Source: Eubacteriaceae bacterium (lineage in GTDB: Bacteria > Bacillota > Clostridia > Eubacteriales > Anaerofustaceae). Taken from it: a stretch of DNA of 64,000 bases. The stretch covers positions 1 to 64,000 of the forward strand of contig JAFXKY010000001.1 in assembly GCA_017531485.1 (NCBI GenBank). The letters run 5' to 3'. Shown in pieces: positions 53,213 through 61,294 of the stretch. The notes below the pieces were generated by a model, which worked only from the letters and a program-made list of their open reading frames with translations, searched no databases and had not been told where the DNA came from. Each line of letters begins with the position of its first letter. Position 1 is the first letter of the stretch. The position numbers and the translations under genes were made by a program.

Positions 53213-54073
53213 ATGGATACAAAGGCATTTGTAAAATATCTGTCGTCATTATTATTGTTTGGTCTTAACGGAATAGTAGCAAGCCATATACCATTGGACA
53301 GTTACGAAATTGTGTTTTTGCGAACGCTGATCGGAAGCTCTCTGTTGATTGTTTTATTTTTACTTGGAAAAAATAAATTTCATATTAAAACACACAAAAA
53401 AGATACTATCTTTATTGTTCTGTCAGGCATGGCAATGGGGACAAGCTGGATGTTCCTGTACGAAGCATACCAGCAGATCGGAGTGAGCTTGTCGTCTCTG
53501 CTGTATTACTGCGGTCCCGTTATTGTAATGATACTTTCACCGATTATCTTTCGTGAAAAACTGACACTGCCCAAATTATTGGGTTTTGCAACGGTGCTTG
53601 TCGGAATTTTCCTCGTAAACGGAAATGCTGTTGAAAAAAGCAATCCATGGGGATTGTTCTGCGGTGCAATGTCGGCTGTGATGTACTTTTTCATGGTAAC
53701 ACTCAACAAGCAATCCAAAAACATCAGTGGCATGGAAAACTCCGTAATTCAGCTTGTTGTCAGCTTTCTGACTGTAGCTGTATTTGTGGGGATCAGGCAA
53801 GGATTTATCATCAATGTTCCTGCGACCGCATGGGGCTGGATCCTGATGCTCGGCATCCTGAACACCGGCCTCGGTTGCTATCTTTATTTTTCTCCACTTG
53901 CAAAACTCCCTGTGCAGACAGTAGCTGTATGTGGTTATCTCGAACCTTTGTCTGCTGTTGTCTTCGCATCTGTATTGCTCGGAGAAAAAATGACATCAAT
54001 ACAGATCATCGGTGCGGTATGCATTATCGGAGGAGCAATGATAGGCGAATTGCTAAAAACAAAGAATGCATAA
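53213..54073 (+). CDS. EamA/DMT-superfamily transporter
   Basis: 286 residues with about ten hydrophobic helices and two EamA halves. The second half begins NPWGLFCGAMSAVMYFFM. The end (AVFASVLLGEKMTSIQIIGAVCIIGGAMIGE) is typical of the family. Such proteins export or import small metabolites. The GGGG start site and divergent LysR gene suggest control by that regulator. The substrate is not predictable. Confidence 0.9.
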   Translation: MDTKAFVKYLSSLLLFGLNGIVASHIPLDSYEIVFLRTLIGSSLLIVLFLLGKNKFHIKTHKKDTIFIVLSGMAMGTSWMFLYEAYQQIGVSLSSLLYYCGPVIVMILSPIIFREKLTLPKLLGFATVLVGIFLVNGNAVEKSNPWGLFCGAMSAVMYFFMVTLNKQSKNISGMENSVIQLVVSFLTVAVFVGIRQGFIINVPATAWGWILMLGILNTGLGCYLYFSPLAKLPVQTVAVCGYLEPLSAVVFASVLLGEKMTSIQIIGAVCIIGGAMIGELLKTKNA

Positions 54074-54109
54074 ATCCCGATTCATCCAACACATAAAAAG
54101 CCGTGCTTT
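54073..54109. repeat. 37-bp direct repeat, left copy
   Basis: AATCCCGATTCATCCAACAC, then ATAAAAAGCCGTGCTTT recurs at 54714-54750 with one mismatch (G/A). The two copies bracket the 54.2-kb gene exactly, stop to stop. The left copy lacks the second arm of the terminator hairpin that the right copy retains. Confidence 0.75.
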
Positions 54110-54188
54110 TTATTGCAAATAAGAAAATGCTGTAGTAGTATTATTCATACAGATATTACAATAAACATACTTCAAAAGAGGCAATAAT

Positions 54189-54713
54189 GTGAACAATAAT
54201 AACGAAACCATATTATTTGATGACCGACGGGTGAGAACAGCTGGTGCTTTTGAGCGCCGTAAACGTGATTACAGAATTTGCCAGACAAGCTTATTTATAT
54301 TAATTGTTATCTCCGCTGTCTGTGCTTTTTTGGATCCCTATGCAGCAATATTTTTGCTTCCATTTGCATTGTTTAGTTACCTCAGTGTTTTTTTAGAATG
54401 GCTGAAAGTAAAAAACAATCATTTAATTATCAGAAGTGACCGGATTGAAATCACCGACCGGTTCAATAAAACTACTACCTGCAAAATAAACTTAGAAGAG
54501 CTTATTTTGGAACTTCAGCAGCCGAATGCACGTGGACGAGGAATACTTATGAAGTTTTATGATTCAAAACACAATCTGATCTGTCAATACGAAGACATGC
54601 TGAATTTTGCAGCACCTTACGGGCAGGAAAAAACAGCCTGGGAAAGAAGCATTGAAGATTCCGGAATCAAGATCATTGACAATGGATATGTCATTAAGAA
54701 TAAGAGCAGTTAA
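54189..54713 (+). CDS. Two-helix membrane protein with PH-like domain
   Basis: 174 residues from a GTG (GAGG upstream). Two helices (about 29-46 and 47-68) are followed by a beta-rich part (NNHLIIRSDRIEITDRFNKTTTCKINLEELI). The layout is the same as the RHS immunity candidates at 11.2, 36.3 and 39.0 kb, though there is no toxin nearby. The flanking 37-bp repeat suggests insertion or duplication. A relation to the immunity family is inference. Confidence 0.6.
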   Translation: MNNNNETILFDDRRVRTAGAFERRKRDYRICQTSLFILIVISAVCAFLDPYAAIFLLPFALFSYLSVFLEWLKVKNNHLIIRSDRIEITDRFNKTTTCKINLEELILELQQPNARGRGILMKFYDSKHNLICQYEDMLNFAAPYGQEKTAWERSIEDSGIKIIDNGYVIKNKSS

Positions 54714-54750
54714 AATCCCAATTCATCCAACACATAAAAAGCCGTGCTTT
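54714..54750. repeat. 37-bp direct repeat, right copy
   Basis: Second copy of the repeat at 54073-54109. It continues into the intact hairpin that terminates here. Confidence 0.75.
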
Positions 54751-54765
54751 GCACGGCTTTGTTTT
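54738..54765. terminator. Bidirectional terminator
   Basis: AAAGCCGTGC and GCACGGCTTT around TTT, followed by GTTTT. It serves the 54.2-kb gene and the converging MoaE-like operon. Confidence 0.75.
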
Positions 54766-55150
54766 ACAATTCCTTTTCAATAACACATTCGTCCTTGATC
54801 CTGCCGACAAGATAATTAAGGCAGTCCACAACTCTCGGGCGGATGTCGCCGCCGATGAGGACATACATAATGTCATCCCCTACATCAAGAGTACCTTCGT
54901 TGAGCCATACTCTGATATAGTGGATCCCATCGAGCTTATATGCATCCTCAATAACTTTATTTACCTTTTCTTCGTCATAGGAAAAGTCCATTCCCTTGAC
55001 GTCGGCAACATCTTCTCCGTATCTCGCCTTTGCCTTGGCTGTCTGACGGACTGTACCGTTATGAGTGAGATACATTCCCACTTTCGGTGCAGATTCGTGT
55101 TCTTTGGCTTCTCTGAGCCATGTGTCTATTGACGGGGGTGTTTTTTTCAT
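54764..55150 (-). CDS. moaE: MoaE-like molybdopterin synthase catalytic subunit
   Basis: About 128 residues from the ATG that follows AGGAGG; a longer frame upstream is not needed. YLTHNGTVRQTAKAKARYGE, GIHYIRVWLNEGTLDVGDD, MYVLIGGDIRPRVVDCLNYL and the end IKDECVIEKEL correspond to MoaE, in a lineage with a shortened front. MoaE with MoaD converts cPMP to molybdopterin. It closes the pathway encoded around it and is co-transcribed with the small gene one base upstream. Confidence 0.82.
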   Translation of the reverse strand: MKKTPPSIDTWLREAKEHESAPKVGMYLTHNGTVRQTAKAKARYGEDVADVKGMDFSYDEEKVNKVIEDAYKLDGIHYIRVWLNEGTLDVGDDIMYVLIGGDIRPRVVDCLNYLVGRIKDECVIEKEL

Positions 55151-55151
55151 A

Positions 55152-55406
55152 TCAGCCTCCTGTAGATAAGAATTGAATGAAGAAACGATGATAAACAGCT
55201 TCGGTATCTTCATCATTCCCTTCAATATGCAGTTTTATTCTCTTCGCCGCCCATATCCCCATGCCTTTGGGTTTGAGTTCCGTAAGGCGGATAACAGCAG
55301 AGAGGTATCTGTATTCATTTTCATTCGTCTTTTCAACGTCTTCAAGGGAGTCGAAAAACCTGACTGCCCGATCAAGGGACACGCTCCACACTTCGTCTTT
55401 TATCAT
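55152..55406 (-). CDS. Small protein linked to MoaE, unknown function
   Basis: 84 residues from MIKDEVWSVSLDRAVRFFDS, with GAGGTGA upstream. Mixed helix and strand; RLTELKPKGMGIWAAKRIKL is the most conserved-looking part. There is no signal or membrane segment. One base separates it from moaE (TGATATG), so a role in molybdopterin synthesis is plausible. No family was recognised. Confidence 0.65.
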   Translation of the reverse strand: MIKDEVWSVSLDRAVRFFDSLEDVEKTNENEYRYLSAVIRLTELKPKGMGIWAAKRIKLHIEGNDEDTEAVYHRFFIQFLSTGG

Positions 55407-55473
55407 TGTTTCACCTCTTTTTGCCTTTATTAATATAATAACCCATATGCATATAAAAATAAAGAAAAAAGTC

Positions 55474-55502
55474 TTGAAATAAGCGATTTTTTGTGATATA
55501 CT
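55474..55502 (+). promoter_or_regulatory. Promoter of the tungstate-uptake operon
   Basis: TTGAAA (55474-55479) and TATACT (55497-55502) with a 17-bp spacer, a near-consensus housekeeping promoter. The transcript would carry a leader of about 185 bases. Confidence 0.7.
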
Positions 55503-55508
55503 GCATGA

Positions 55509-55690
55509 GGTAAAAGAAGGCATCCCCAAAGCTGGGGTATAAAGTTTTGAAAAAAGGTGGACGAGCCCTTTTCGAAACAAGGATACATATCAACCGATGT
55601 ACCCATATTGTTTTGAGAGGATCGTCATTTTTTATGTTCACAATTTTGTGAAAACTATGGCTGACGCCACAATATTTCAGGAGGAAAAAA
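55509..55690 (+). ncRNA. Structured 5' leader of tupA, riboswitch candidate
   Basis: The leader can fold into several stems: CCCC/GGGG around AAAGCT; AAAAGG and CCCTTTT; TACAT and ATGTA; AACAA and TTGTT; and GGC near its start with GCC near its end. GGATCGTC followed by ATTTTTT could pair with the earlier GACGAGCC, offering a terminator-like alternative. The Moco/Tuco RNA class is expected before such genes, but the consensus could not be confirmed by eye. Confidence 0.4.
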
Positions 55691-55693
55691 GAA

Positions 55694-56668
55694 ATGAAAA
55701 AATTACTTGCTCTTCTTCTTGCAGTTATGATGATCGTATCATTCGCTGCTTGCGGAAGCAAAGACGACGACAAACAGAACGAAGTTGTCGTAAACACAAC
55801 AATTCTCAAAGAAGCTGATGACAAGATGCTCAACACATACTCAGTCATCGCTGTAAACCCGGAAGCACCGTTTGAAGATGCTGACAAAAATCCGGTAACA
55901 GACGTTATCATCAACACTGCAGGCGCAGAAGCTCTCTATCAGTGGCTCGTATCTAAAGAAGCTCTCGATATGGCTGGCAAATACGGCGTTGAAGAATACG
56001 GATCAAACCTCTTCTATGTAAAAGAAGATGCTCCCGTTTATGAAGGCGAAATCGCTCAGGCAACAGAAGAAACAAAAGCTATCCGTCTTTCAACAACAAC
56101 ATCAGTTAAAGACTCAGGTCTTCTCGGAAAATTACTTCCGGAATTCGAAAACAAATACGGATACAAAGTAGAAGTTTACTCAGCAGGCACAGGCAAATCA
56201 ATTGCAAACGCTAAGATGGGTAACGCTGACATCATCCTCGTTCACTCAAAGAGCCAGGAAGAAGCTTTCATCAACGCAGGTTTTGCAAAAGTTGTTAACG
56301 GCTTCACAGCTGAAAGAACATCCTTCATCTACAACTACTACGTTCTCTGCGGTCCGTCTGAAGACCCGGCAGGCGTTAAGAATGCTGCAACAGTAACAGA
56401 TGCTTTCAAACTCATCGCTGACGGAAAACACAAATTCATCTCTCGTGGTGACGCATCAGGCACACACACAAAAGAAATCTCACTCTGGCCGGCTGAACTC
56501 GGAATCACAGCAGATGCAGCAAGCTTTGCTAACTACACAGAATGGTACACATCTGCTAACACAGGCATGGGCGCTTGCCTCGTAATGGCTGAAGAATCAG
56601 ATGCTTACATCCTCACAGACAAAGCTACATTCCTTACATTCGTTTCCAACGACGGAGTTATGAACTAA
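55694..56668 (+). CDS. tupA: Tungstate-binding lipoprotein TupA, circularly permuted
   Basis: 324 residues: a lipoprotein signal with lipobox FAAC (Cys20), then residues 31-112 (MLNTYSVIAVNPE, WLVSKEALDMAGKYGVEEYG, NLFYVK). In TupA proteins this segment forms the C-terminal end (LLNPYxxIAVNPE, FGxxxFGxPLF). Only after it come the usual N-terminal parts: LSTTTSVKDSGLL (132-144), GNADIILVHSKSQEE, and RGDASGTHTKE (251-261). The protein stops at DAYILTDKATFLTF, where the missing segment would normally follow. The oxyanion motifs TTTS and RGDxSGTH are intact. It delivers tungstate to TupBC. Confidence 0.88.
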   Translation: MKKLLALLLAVMMIVSFAACGSKDDDKQNEVVVNTTILKEADDKMLNTYSVIAVNPEAPFEDADKNPVTDVIINTAGAEALYQWLVSKEALDMAGKYGVEEYGSNLFYVKEDAPVYEGEIAQATEETKAIRLSTTTSVKDSGLLGKLLPEFENKYGYKVEVYSAGTGKSIANAKMGNADIILVHSKSQEEAFINAGFAKVVNGFTAERTSFIYNYYVLCGPSEDPAGVKNAATVTDAFKLIADGKHKFISRGDASGTHTKEISLWPAELGITADAASFANYTEWYTSANTGMGACLVMAEESDAYILTDKATFLTFVSNDGVMN

Positions 56669-56700
56669 TTATTGCTTTTACAACCAATTTAATATACAAT

Positions 56701-56729
56701 AATCCCGTGGGCTATCCCACGGGATTTTA
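56701..56729 (+). terminator. Terminator or attenuator between tupA and tupB
   Basis: AATCCCGTGGG and CCCACGGGATT form a perfect 11-bp stem around CTAT, then TTT. Partial read-through would make the binding protein in excess over the permease. Confidence 0.7.
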
Positions 56730-56761
56730 CTACACAAAGTTACTCACGAAAGAGGCTTATT

Positions 56762-57448
56762 ATGAAAACCTCAATACTCAAAGCCATTGAACTCATATTG
56801 TCAATGGATGCGGAACTCATAGACATTTTGTCCGTAACGGCAAAAATGTCCATACAAAGTTCTCTCATCGCCCTTTTGATAGGTCTTCCCATCGGAATAA
56901 TCCTCGGCGGATATGAATTCCCCGGAAAGAATATACTCCTTATCCTCAACCGCACCTTAATGGGCACACCGCCTGTCGTATGCGGGCTGATATTTTATAT
57001 GCTTTTTTCAGGCGTCGGACCGTTTCGCCACTTAAAGCTGTTATTCACCGTTGAGATAATGGTCCTCGCGCAGGTATTTCTCATCACTCCGATAATTATC
57101 GGCAACGTGGAAAGCTTTATTTCCACCATCGCGCCGAATGTAAAAGAAACGGCAAAAGGCCTTGGATTCTCTCACATAAAGACGCTGTTTCTTATTATAA
57201 ACGAATCTGTCTATCAGATATTCTCCGCATACCTCCTCGCCTTCTCCCGTTCAATCGCGGAAGTCGGCGCCGTATCTATGGTCGGAGGTGCAATATCATG
57301 GAAGACGAATGTAATGACCACGGCAATCATGCAATACACTAACCGCGGAAACTTCACACTCGGCGTTGCGCTGGGAATGATCCTGCTTAGTGTATCGCTT
57401 ATAGTCAATATAATCATTTCGATAATGCAGAGGAGGCTTTCAAAATGA
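56762..57448 (+). CDS. tupB: Tungstate ABC transporter permease TupB
   Basis: 228 residues with about five to six membrane helices. The family signature EETAKGLGFSHIKTLFLI-like loop (NVKETAKGLGFSHIKTLF) contacts the ATPase, and FSRSIAEVGAVSMVGGAI is typical of TupB/ModB-like permeases. It lies between TupA and TupC, and overlaps tupC by 4 bp. Confidence 0.9.
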   Translation: MKTSILKAIELILSMDAELIDILSVTAKMSIQSSLIALLIGLPIGIILGGYEFPGKNILLILNRTLMGTPPVVCGLIFYMLFSGVGPFRHLKLLFTVEIMVLAQVFLITPIIIGNVESFISTIAPNVKETAKGLGFSHIKTLFLIINESVYQIFSAYLLAFSRSIAEVGAVSMVGGAISWKTNVMTTAIMQYTNRGNFTLGVALGMILLSVSLIVNIIISIMQRRLSK

Positions 57449-58101
57449 TAAAAATACCTCCCCTGAAAAAAACTTACTCCTCCCGCACAGTCCTCGACTT
57501 CCCCGGAACGGACCTTGAAAAAGGCAGGATATATGCCGTTATCGGCTCCAACGGAAGCGGTAAATCCACTTTTGCGAAGATCCTCTCCGGAATGATAAAG
57601 GATGATGACAAACAAAAACTCTTTAAGGATATCGCTGTGGGATATATGCCGCAAAGGAATTATTCCTTCCGTATGAGCGTCGTCAGAAACATCCTTCTCG
57701 GCGGAAAAGACCCTTCCCTTGCAAATGAACTTATGGAAAGGCTGAAAATATCTCATCTGAAAGATAAAAGGGCAAAATCTCTCTCCGGCGGAGAAACGGC
57801 AAGAATGGCGCTGGCAAGGCTTATGATGGGAAAATATGATATCGTAATCCTCGATGAACCCACTTCCGCTATGGATATGGAAAGCTCCCTTCTTACAGAA
57901 GAACTCATAAAGGAATACGTAAAAAATACAAACTGCGCCCTTATCCTCATTACCCACAGCCTTCAACAGGCGAAGCGGATCGCAGACGATGTGCTGTTTT
58001 TCCACAAAGGCAGTCTTCTTGAATACGGGAGCGCCGAAAAAGTGCTTTACGAACCTGAAAACGCAGAAACGAAGAAATTTCTTGAATTCTATGGATCATA
58101 G
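57445..58101 (+). CDS. tupC: Tungstate ABC transporter ATPase TupC
   Basis: 218 residues: Walker A GSNGSGKSTFAKIL, Q-loop region GYMPQRNYSFRMS, signature LSGGETARMALARLMMG, Walker B IVILDEPTSAMD and the His of ITHSLQQAK. It powers TupB. Shorter than many import ATPases, with no C-terminal regulatory domain. ATGA overlap with tupB. Confidence 0.93.
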   Translation: MIKIPPLKKTYSSRTVLDFPGTDLEKGRIYAVIGSNGSGKSTFAKILSGMIKDDDKQKLFKDIAVGYMPQRNYSFRMSVVRNILLGGKDPSLANELMERLKISHLKDKRAKSLSGGETARMALARLMMGKYDIVILDEPTSAMDMESSLLTEELIKEYVKNTNCALILITHSLQQAKRIADDVLFFHKGSLLEYGSAEKVLYEPENAETKKFLEFYGS

Positions 58102-58109
58102 GAGAAAAT

Positions 58110-59213
58110 ATGCTCAGAAAGCTATATATAGAACCGACAAATAAATGTAATCTCAACTGTAAGATGTGCTTCAGAAACACATGGTTTGACGAAGCAATCT
58201 GCGAAATGACCCTTGAGGAATATAAATATGTCCTTGAGAGTATGCCCCACACCGTTGAAAAGATCTTCTTCGGCGGAATGGGAGAACCGATGGTTCATAA
58301 GGATATTTTCGAGATGATATCCCTCGCTTCCCATAAATGCGAGGAAGTCGAGCTTATAACAAACGGAACCCTTCTGAATGAACAGACGATAACGTCCCTC
58401 ATTGATTCGGGACTGACGAAACTCTGGATCTCCATAGACGATCTTGATACGGAAAATCCGACCCTATATTCAGGGCACGACAACTCATCGTCGGTCTTAA
58501 ACGGAATAAGGCTGTTCAACCGTATCCGACAGATAAAAATGACGGGAGTCGGGCTCGGAATAACGTTCGTTGCCACTCGCTCAAACGTTCATCAGCTCGC
58601 AAAGCTCCCGTTTTTCACAGCTCAATACCTCATCGACGAAGTCAATATCTCCAACATCTCCCCGACAGATGAAGATTCCAAAGACGAAATGCTTTACAGG
58701 AATATGGTGAATATGTTCACAGGCCCCGCAAAAGGCAACGTTCTTCCGAAAGTCAACATTCCCTATTTTGACATGAGCATCCCGGAAGCCGCAGACGGAA
58801 TAAGGGAACTGATGATAAAGCAGAATTTCGAGATGTTTTTCAATGATCAGAGAGTGATGCGCAGAACTTCTTACTGCAAATTCGTCAGCGAGGGAATGTG
58901 CTTTGTCCGCAGCGACGGAAACGTTTCGCCGTGCATGGCGCTGTTGCATAACGGATATACGTACTTAAACGACGTAAAGCGCACCATTCACTACGCCACC
59001 TTCGGTAATGCCAAAGAAACTCCCCTCTCCGACATCTGGAACTCCGAAGAATACCGCGCTTTCCGAAAGAAAGTCATAGATTTTGATTTCTCACCGTGTA
59101 TTTACTGCGGTCATTGCGATCTTTTTGAAGAAAACAACGAAGACTGCATCGGTAACACCCACCCCACCTGCGGCGGATGCCTCTGGGCGGAGGGAGTTCT
59201 GAGTTGTCCTTAA
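58110..59213 (+). CDS. Radical SAM/SPASM protein of the tungsten-oxidoreductase type
   Basis: 367 residues. The N-terminal [4Fe-4S] motif is CNLNCKMCF (Cx3Cx2C); GGMGEPMVHKD follows. The C-terminal SPASM region has many cysteines (CKFVSEGMC, CIYCGHCDLF, CIGNTHPTCGGC). It resembles the radical SAM maturases found beside aldehyde ferredoxin oxidoreductases. A maturation step for the tungsten enzyme is expected from that family. Last gene of the tup operon, 8 bp after tupC. Confidence 0.88.
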   Translation: MLRKLYIEPTNKCNLNCKMCFRNTWFDEAICEMTLEEYKYVLESMPHTVEKIFFGGMGEPMVHKDIFEMISLASHKCEEVELITNGTLLNEQTITSLIDSGLTKLWISIDDLDTENPTLYSGHDNSSSVLNGIRLFNRIRQIKMTGVGLGITFVATRSNVHQLAKLPFFTAQYLIDEVNISNISPTDEDSKDEMLYRNMVNMFTGPAKGNVLPKVNIPYFDMSIPEAADGIRELMIKQNFEMFFNDQRVMRRTSYCKFVSEGMCFVRSDGNVSPCMALLHNGYTYLNDVKRTIHYATFGNAKETPLSDIWNSEEYRAFRKKVIDFDFSPCIYCGHCDLFEENNEDCIGNTHPTCGGCLWAEGVLSCP

Positions 59214-59221
59214 TAAAAAAC

Positions 59222-59250
59222 ACAGGCTACATTTCGTAGCCTGTATTTTA
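59222..59250. terminator. Bidirectional terminator
   Basis: ACAGGCTAC and GTAGCCTGT around ATTTC, with T-rich sequence on the right and A-rich on the left. It lies between converging genes. Confidence 0.75.
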
Positions 59251-59266
59251 TTTGTTCCGGTCTGTT

Positions 59267-61294
59267 TTATTTCGTCAAAACCGATGATTTGTTGTTTGCA
59301 TAACGCAGGATCTGTGTTGCATCAAGCGCGTTTACTTTGCCGTTTCCGTCAACATCCGCCGCCTTGAACATAGCTGAGCCTTCTTCTCCCGTCAGTGAAG
59401 ATGACTTGTTGTTTGCGAATCTGAGGATCTGTGTTGCGTCAAGTGCGTTTACTTTGCCGTCACCGTTAGCATCCCCAAGCTCATATTTTTCATCAGCTAC
59501 TACTAAGTCAATCTCAGCCTTCGCATCAGAGATTATCTTCGCAACTTCTTCGACAGTCGCAGCCTTTTCAATATCTGCCTCAGCGTCTGCAATGATCTTT
59601 GCGATCTCTTCTTTCAGAACATCTTCGTAATCCTCAGGATCCACATAATTTCCAAGTTCTTCAGCAGCATCTTCTTTAGCTTTTGCAAGTTCTTCGGCTT
59701 TCAACTGTTCATCTGTCTTCAGCGCATCAAGCTTCGATTTTGCTTCCGTTACGATAAGAATAATCTCTTCAGGAGTCTTAGCTTCCATAAGTTTATTCTG
59801 AGCATCAATAACGATCTGTGCGATCCGGGATTTTTCCGCATCGCGGTAATCTTCAACCGCTACATAATCCGTTATTGCATCCATAGCAGATTCAATAATA
59901 TCCATTTCGTCTTTTGTTGGAACCGTATCAAGCTTCGCTTTCATTTCTGTCACGATCGCCGCTACTTCTTCCTGAGACTTCGCACCTGCTATTGCTGCAT
60001 CTGCGGCCCGAACGATCTGAGAAATCTGTTCTTTCTGCTCTTCGCGATATTCTTCCGTGTCGAGATATCCGCCTACTGTTTCCACAGCCGCTTCTTTGAT
60101 TTCCTCAAGAACTTTTGCCTCTTCTTCCACAGTAAGTTCAGCATCTGTCTTGACTGCATCAAGCTTGGATTTTGCTTCTTCTGCAATCTTGGCTGCTTCA
60201 TCTTTGGTCGTTGCCGCATCAAGTTTATCCTGAGCATCTTTTACGATCTGAGAAATTTCGGCCTGCTGTTCTTCTCTGTAATTGTCATATCCCAGAGTTT
60301 CGGCAAAATCAGCCACTTCTTCTTTTGCATTGGTTATGGCCTTCTGAATTTCTTCGATCTCCTTGATAAGCTCTTCGCATTTTTCCTTGATTTCCTGAAG
60401 TTCTTTCTTCGTTTCTTCACTTACACCTGTAAGATCTACATTTTCGATAGATTCGATAATGGCTTTGATGTTTTCTTCATTTGCAACTGTTACGTTTTCC
60501 TTTGTAATACTTTCGATAAGCCCGCTGTCGGGAAGGATCATGAAGTATGCAGAAACACTTCCTACAGCGGAAGAATTTTCCGCCGGTGTTACGACAACCT
60601 TATATGATCCGACATTTACAAATCCGCCTTCGTATGATACGTTGTAAAGCTCTTCATCAAGGGTAAGTCCGCCGAATAATACTGACAAGGCAGGTTTATG
60701 TTCGTTTCCGTCGCAGATAGCATCTTCGCTTGCAAGTTTGATTTTTGCATGAGAAAAATCGAAAGTCTTTGTAATGAGGTTTCCTTTGATATCCTCAGGA
60801 TTTGTACCCATATCCGCAGGAAGAGAGGTCTGAGTATCGTAAAGTGCATATCCGTCATTGATCATTCCGGCGATGACTGAATCAGCTCCCTGATATCCTT
60901 CCGGGAATTTTACATTTTCTCCTACATTGATTTTTGCAGAGCCGTTTTCTTCTACTGCGCCGTAAACAGTGCAGCCTGAAAGATTTACAGTTGTTCCTGC
61001 CTGTTCATCGGAGAATACATAAAATGCGCTATCGCCGCTGATGGTTCCGCCGTTTATATTCAGTGTTCCACCGTCTACCATTACGGCAATTTTATTTCCG
61101 CTTCCATCACCGGAGATTTCCGTTACGTCAGTATCTTTTAATGTAACCGTTCCGCTGCCGATATACACAGCTTCGTATGTTCCTTCAAGTGTGCAGTCTG
61201 TAAATTCAGCGTTGCCGTAAGAACACAAAGCTTCCGATGCGGAATTGATCACAACATTTTTCGCCTTGAATATGCCGCCGTTTTCAACAGACAC
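59267..61294 (-). CDS. FIVAR/dockerin part of a surface protein (downstream of a frameshift)
   Basis: 675 residues. The first 280 continue a beta-helix/carbohydrate-recognition-like region (INGGTISGDSAFYVFSDEQ, ILPDSGLIESITKENV). Then come helical FIVAR-like units (YREEQQAEISQIVKDAQDKL, AKSKLDAVKTDAELT; about four), and a C-terminal type I dockerin (DANGDGKVNALDATQILRF, DVDGNGKVNALDATQILRY). The frame should be joined to the one upstream: SVENGG continues the NGITIEYADGG of the previous frame after a one-base shift near 61300-61306, so a protein over 1,570 residues is likely or was once made. The dockerin would bind a cohesin partner. Confidence 0.85.
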   Translation of the reverse strand: MSVENGGIFKAKNVVINSASEALCSYGNAEFTDCTLEGTYEAVYIGSGTVTLKDTDVTEISGDGSGNKIAVMVDGGTLNINGGTISGDSAFYVFSDEQAGTTVNLSGCTVYGAVEENGSAKINVGENVKFPEGYQGADSVIAGMINDGYALYDTQTSLPADMGTNPEDIKGNLITKTFDFSHAKIKLASEDAICDGNEHKPALSVLFGGLTLDEELYNVSYEGGFVNVGSYKVVVTPAENSSAVGSVSAYFMILPDSGLIESITKENVTVANEENIKAIIESIENVDLTGVSEETKKELQEIKEKCEELIKEIEEIQKAITNAKEEVADFAETLGYDNYREEQQAEISQIVKDAQDKLDAATTKDEAAKIAEEAKSKLDAVKTDAELTVEEEAKVLEEIKEAAVETVGGYLDTEEYREEQKEQISQIVRAADAAIAGAKSQEEVAAIVTEMKAKLDTVPTKDEMDIIESAMDAITDYVAVEDYRDAEKSRIAQIVIDAQNKLMEAKTPEEIILIVTEAKSKLDALKTDEQLKAEELAKAKEDAAEELGNYVDPEDYEDVLKEEIAKIIADAEADIEKAATVEEVAKIISDAKAEIDLVVADEKYELGDANGDGKVNALDATQILRFANNKSSSLTGEEGSAMFKAADVDGNGKVNALDATQILRYANNKSSVLTK

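Noticed and set aside
55509-55690. Firm assignment of the tupA leader as a Moco/Tuco riboswitch
   Set aside because: The consensus could not be verified by eye; only a structured leader is claimed.
55411-55917. 168-residue minus-strand frame over the tupA leader
   Set aside because: It is antisense to the tupA signal peptide and leader, with no domain or ribosome site.
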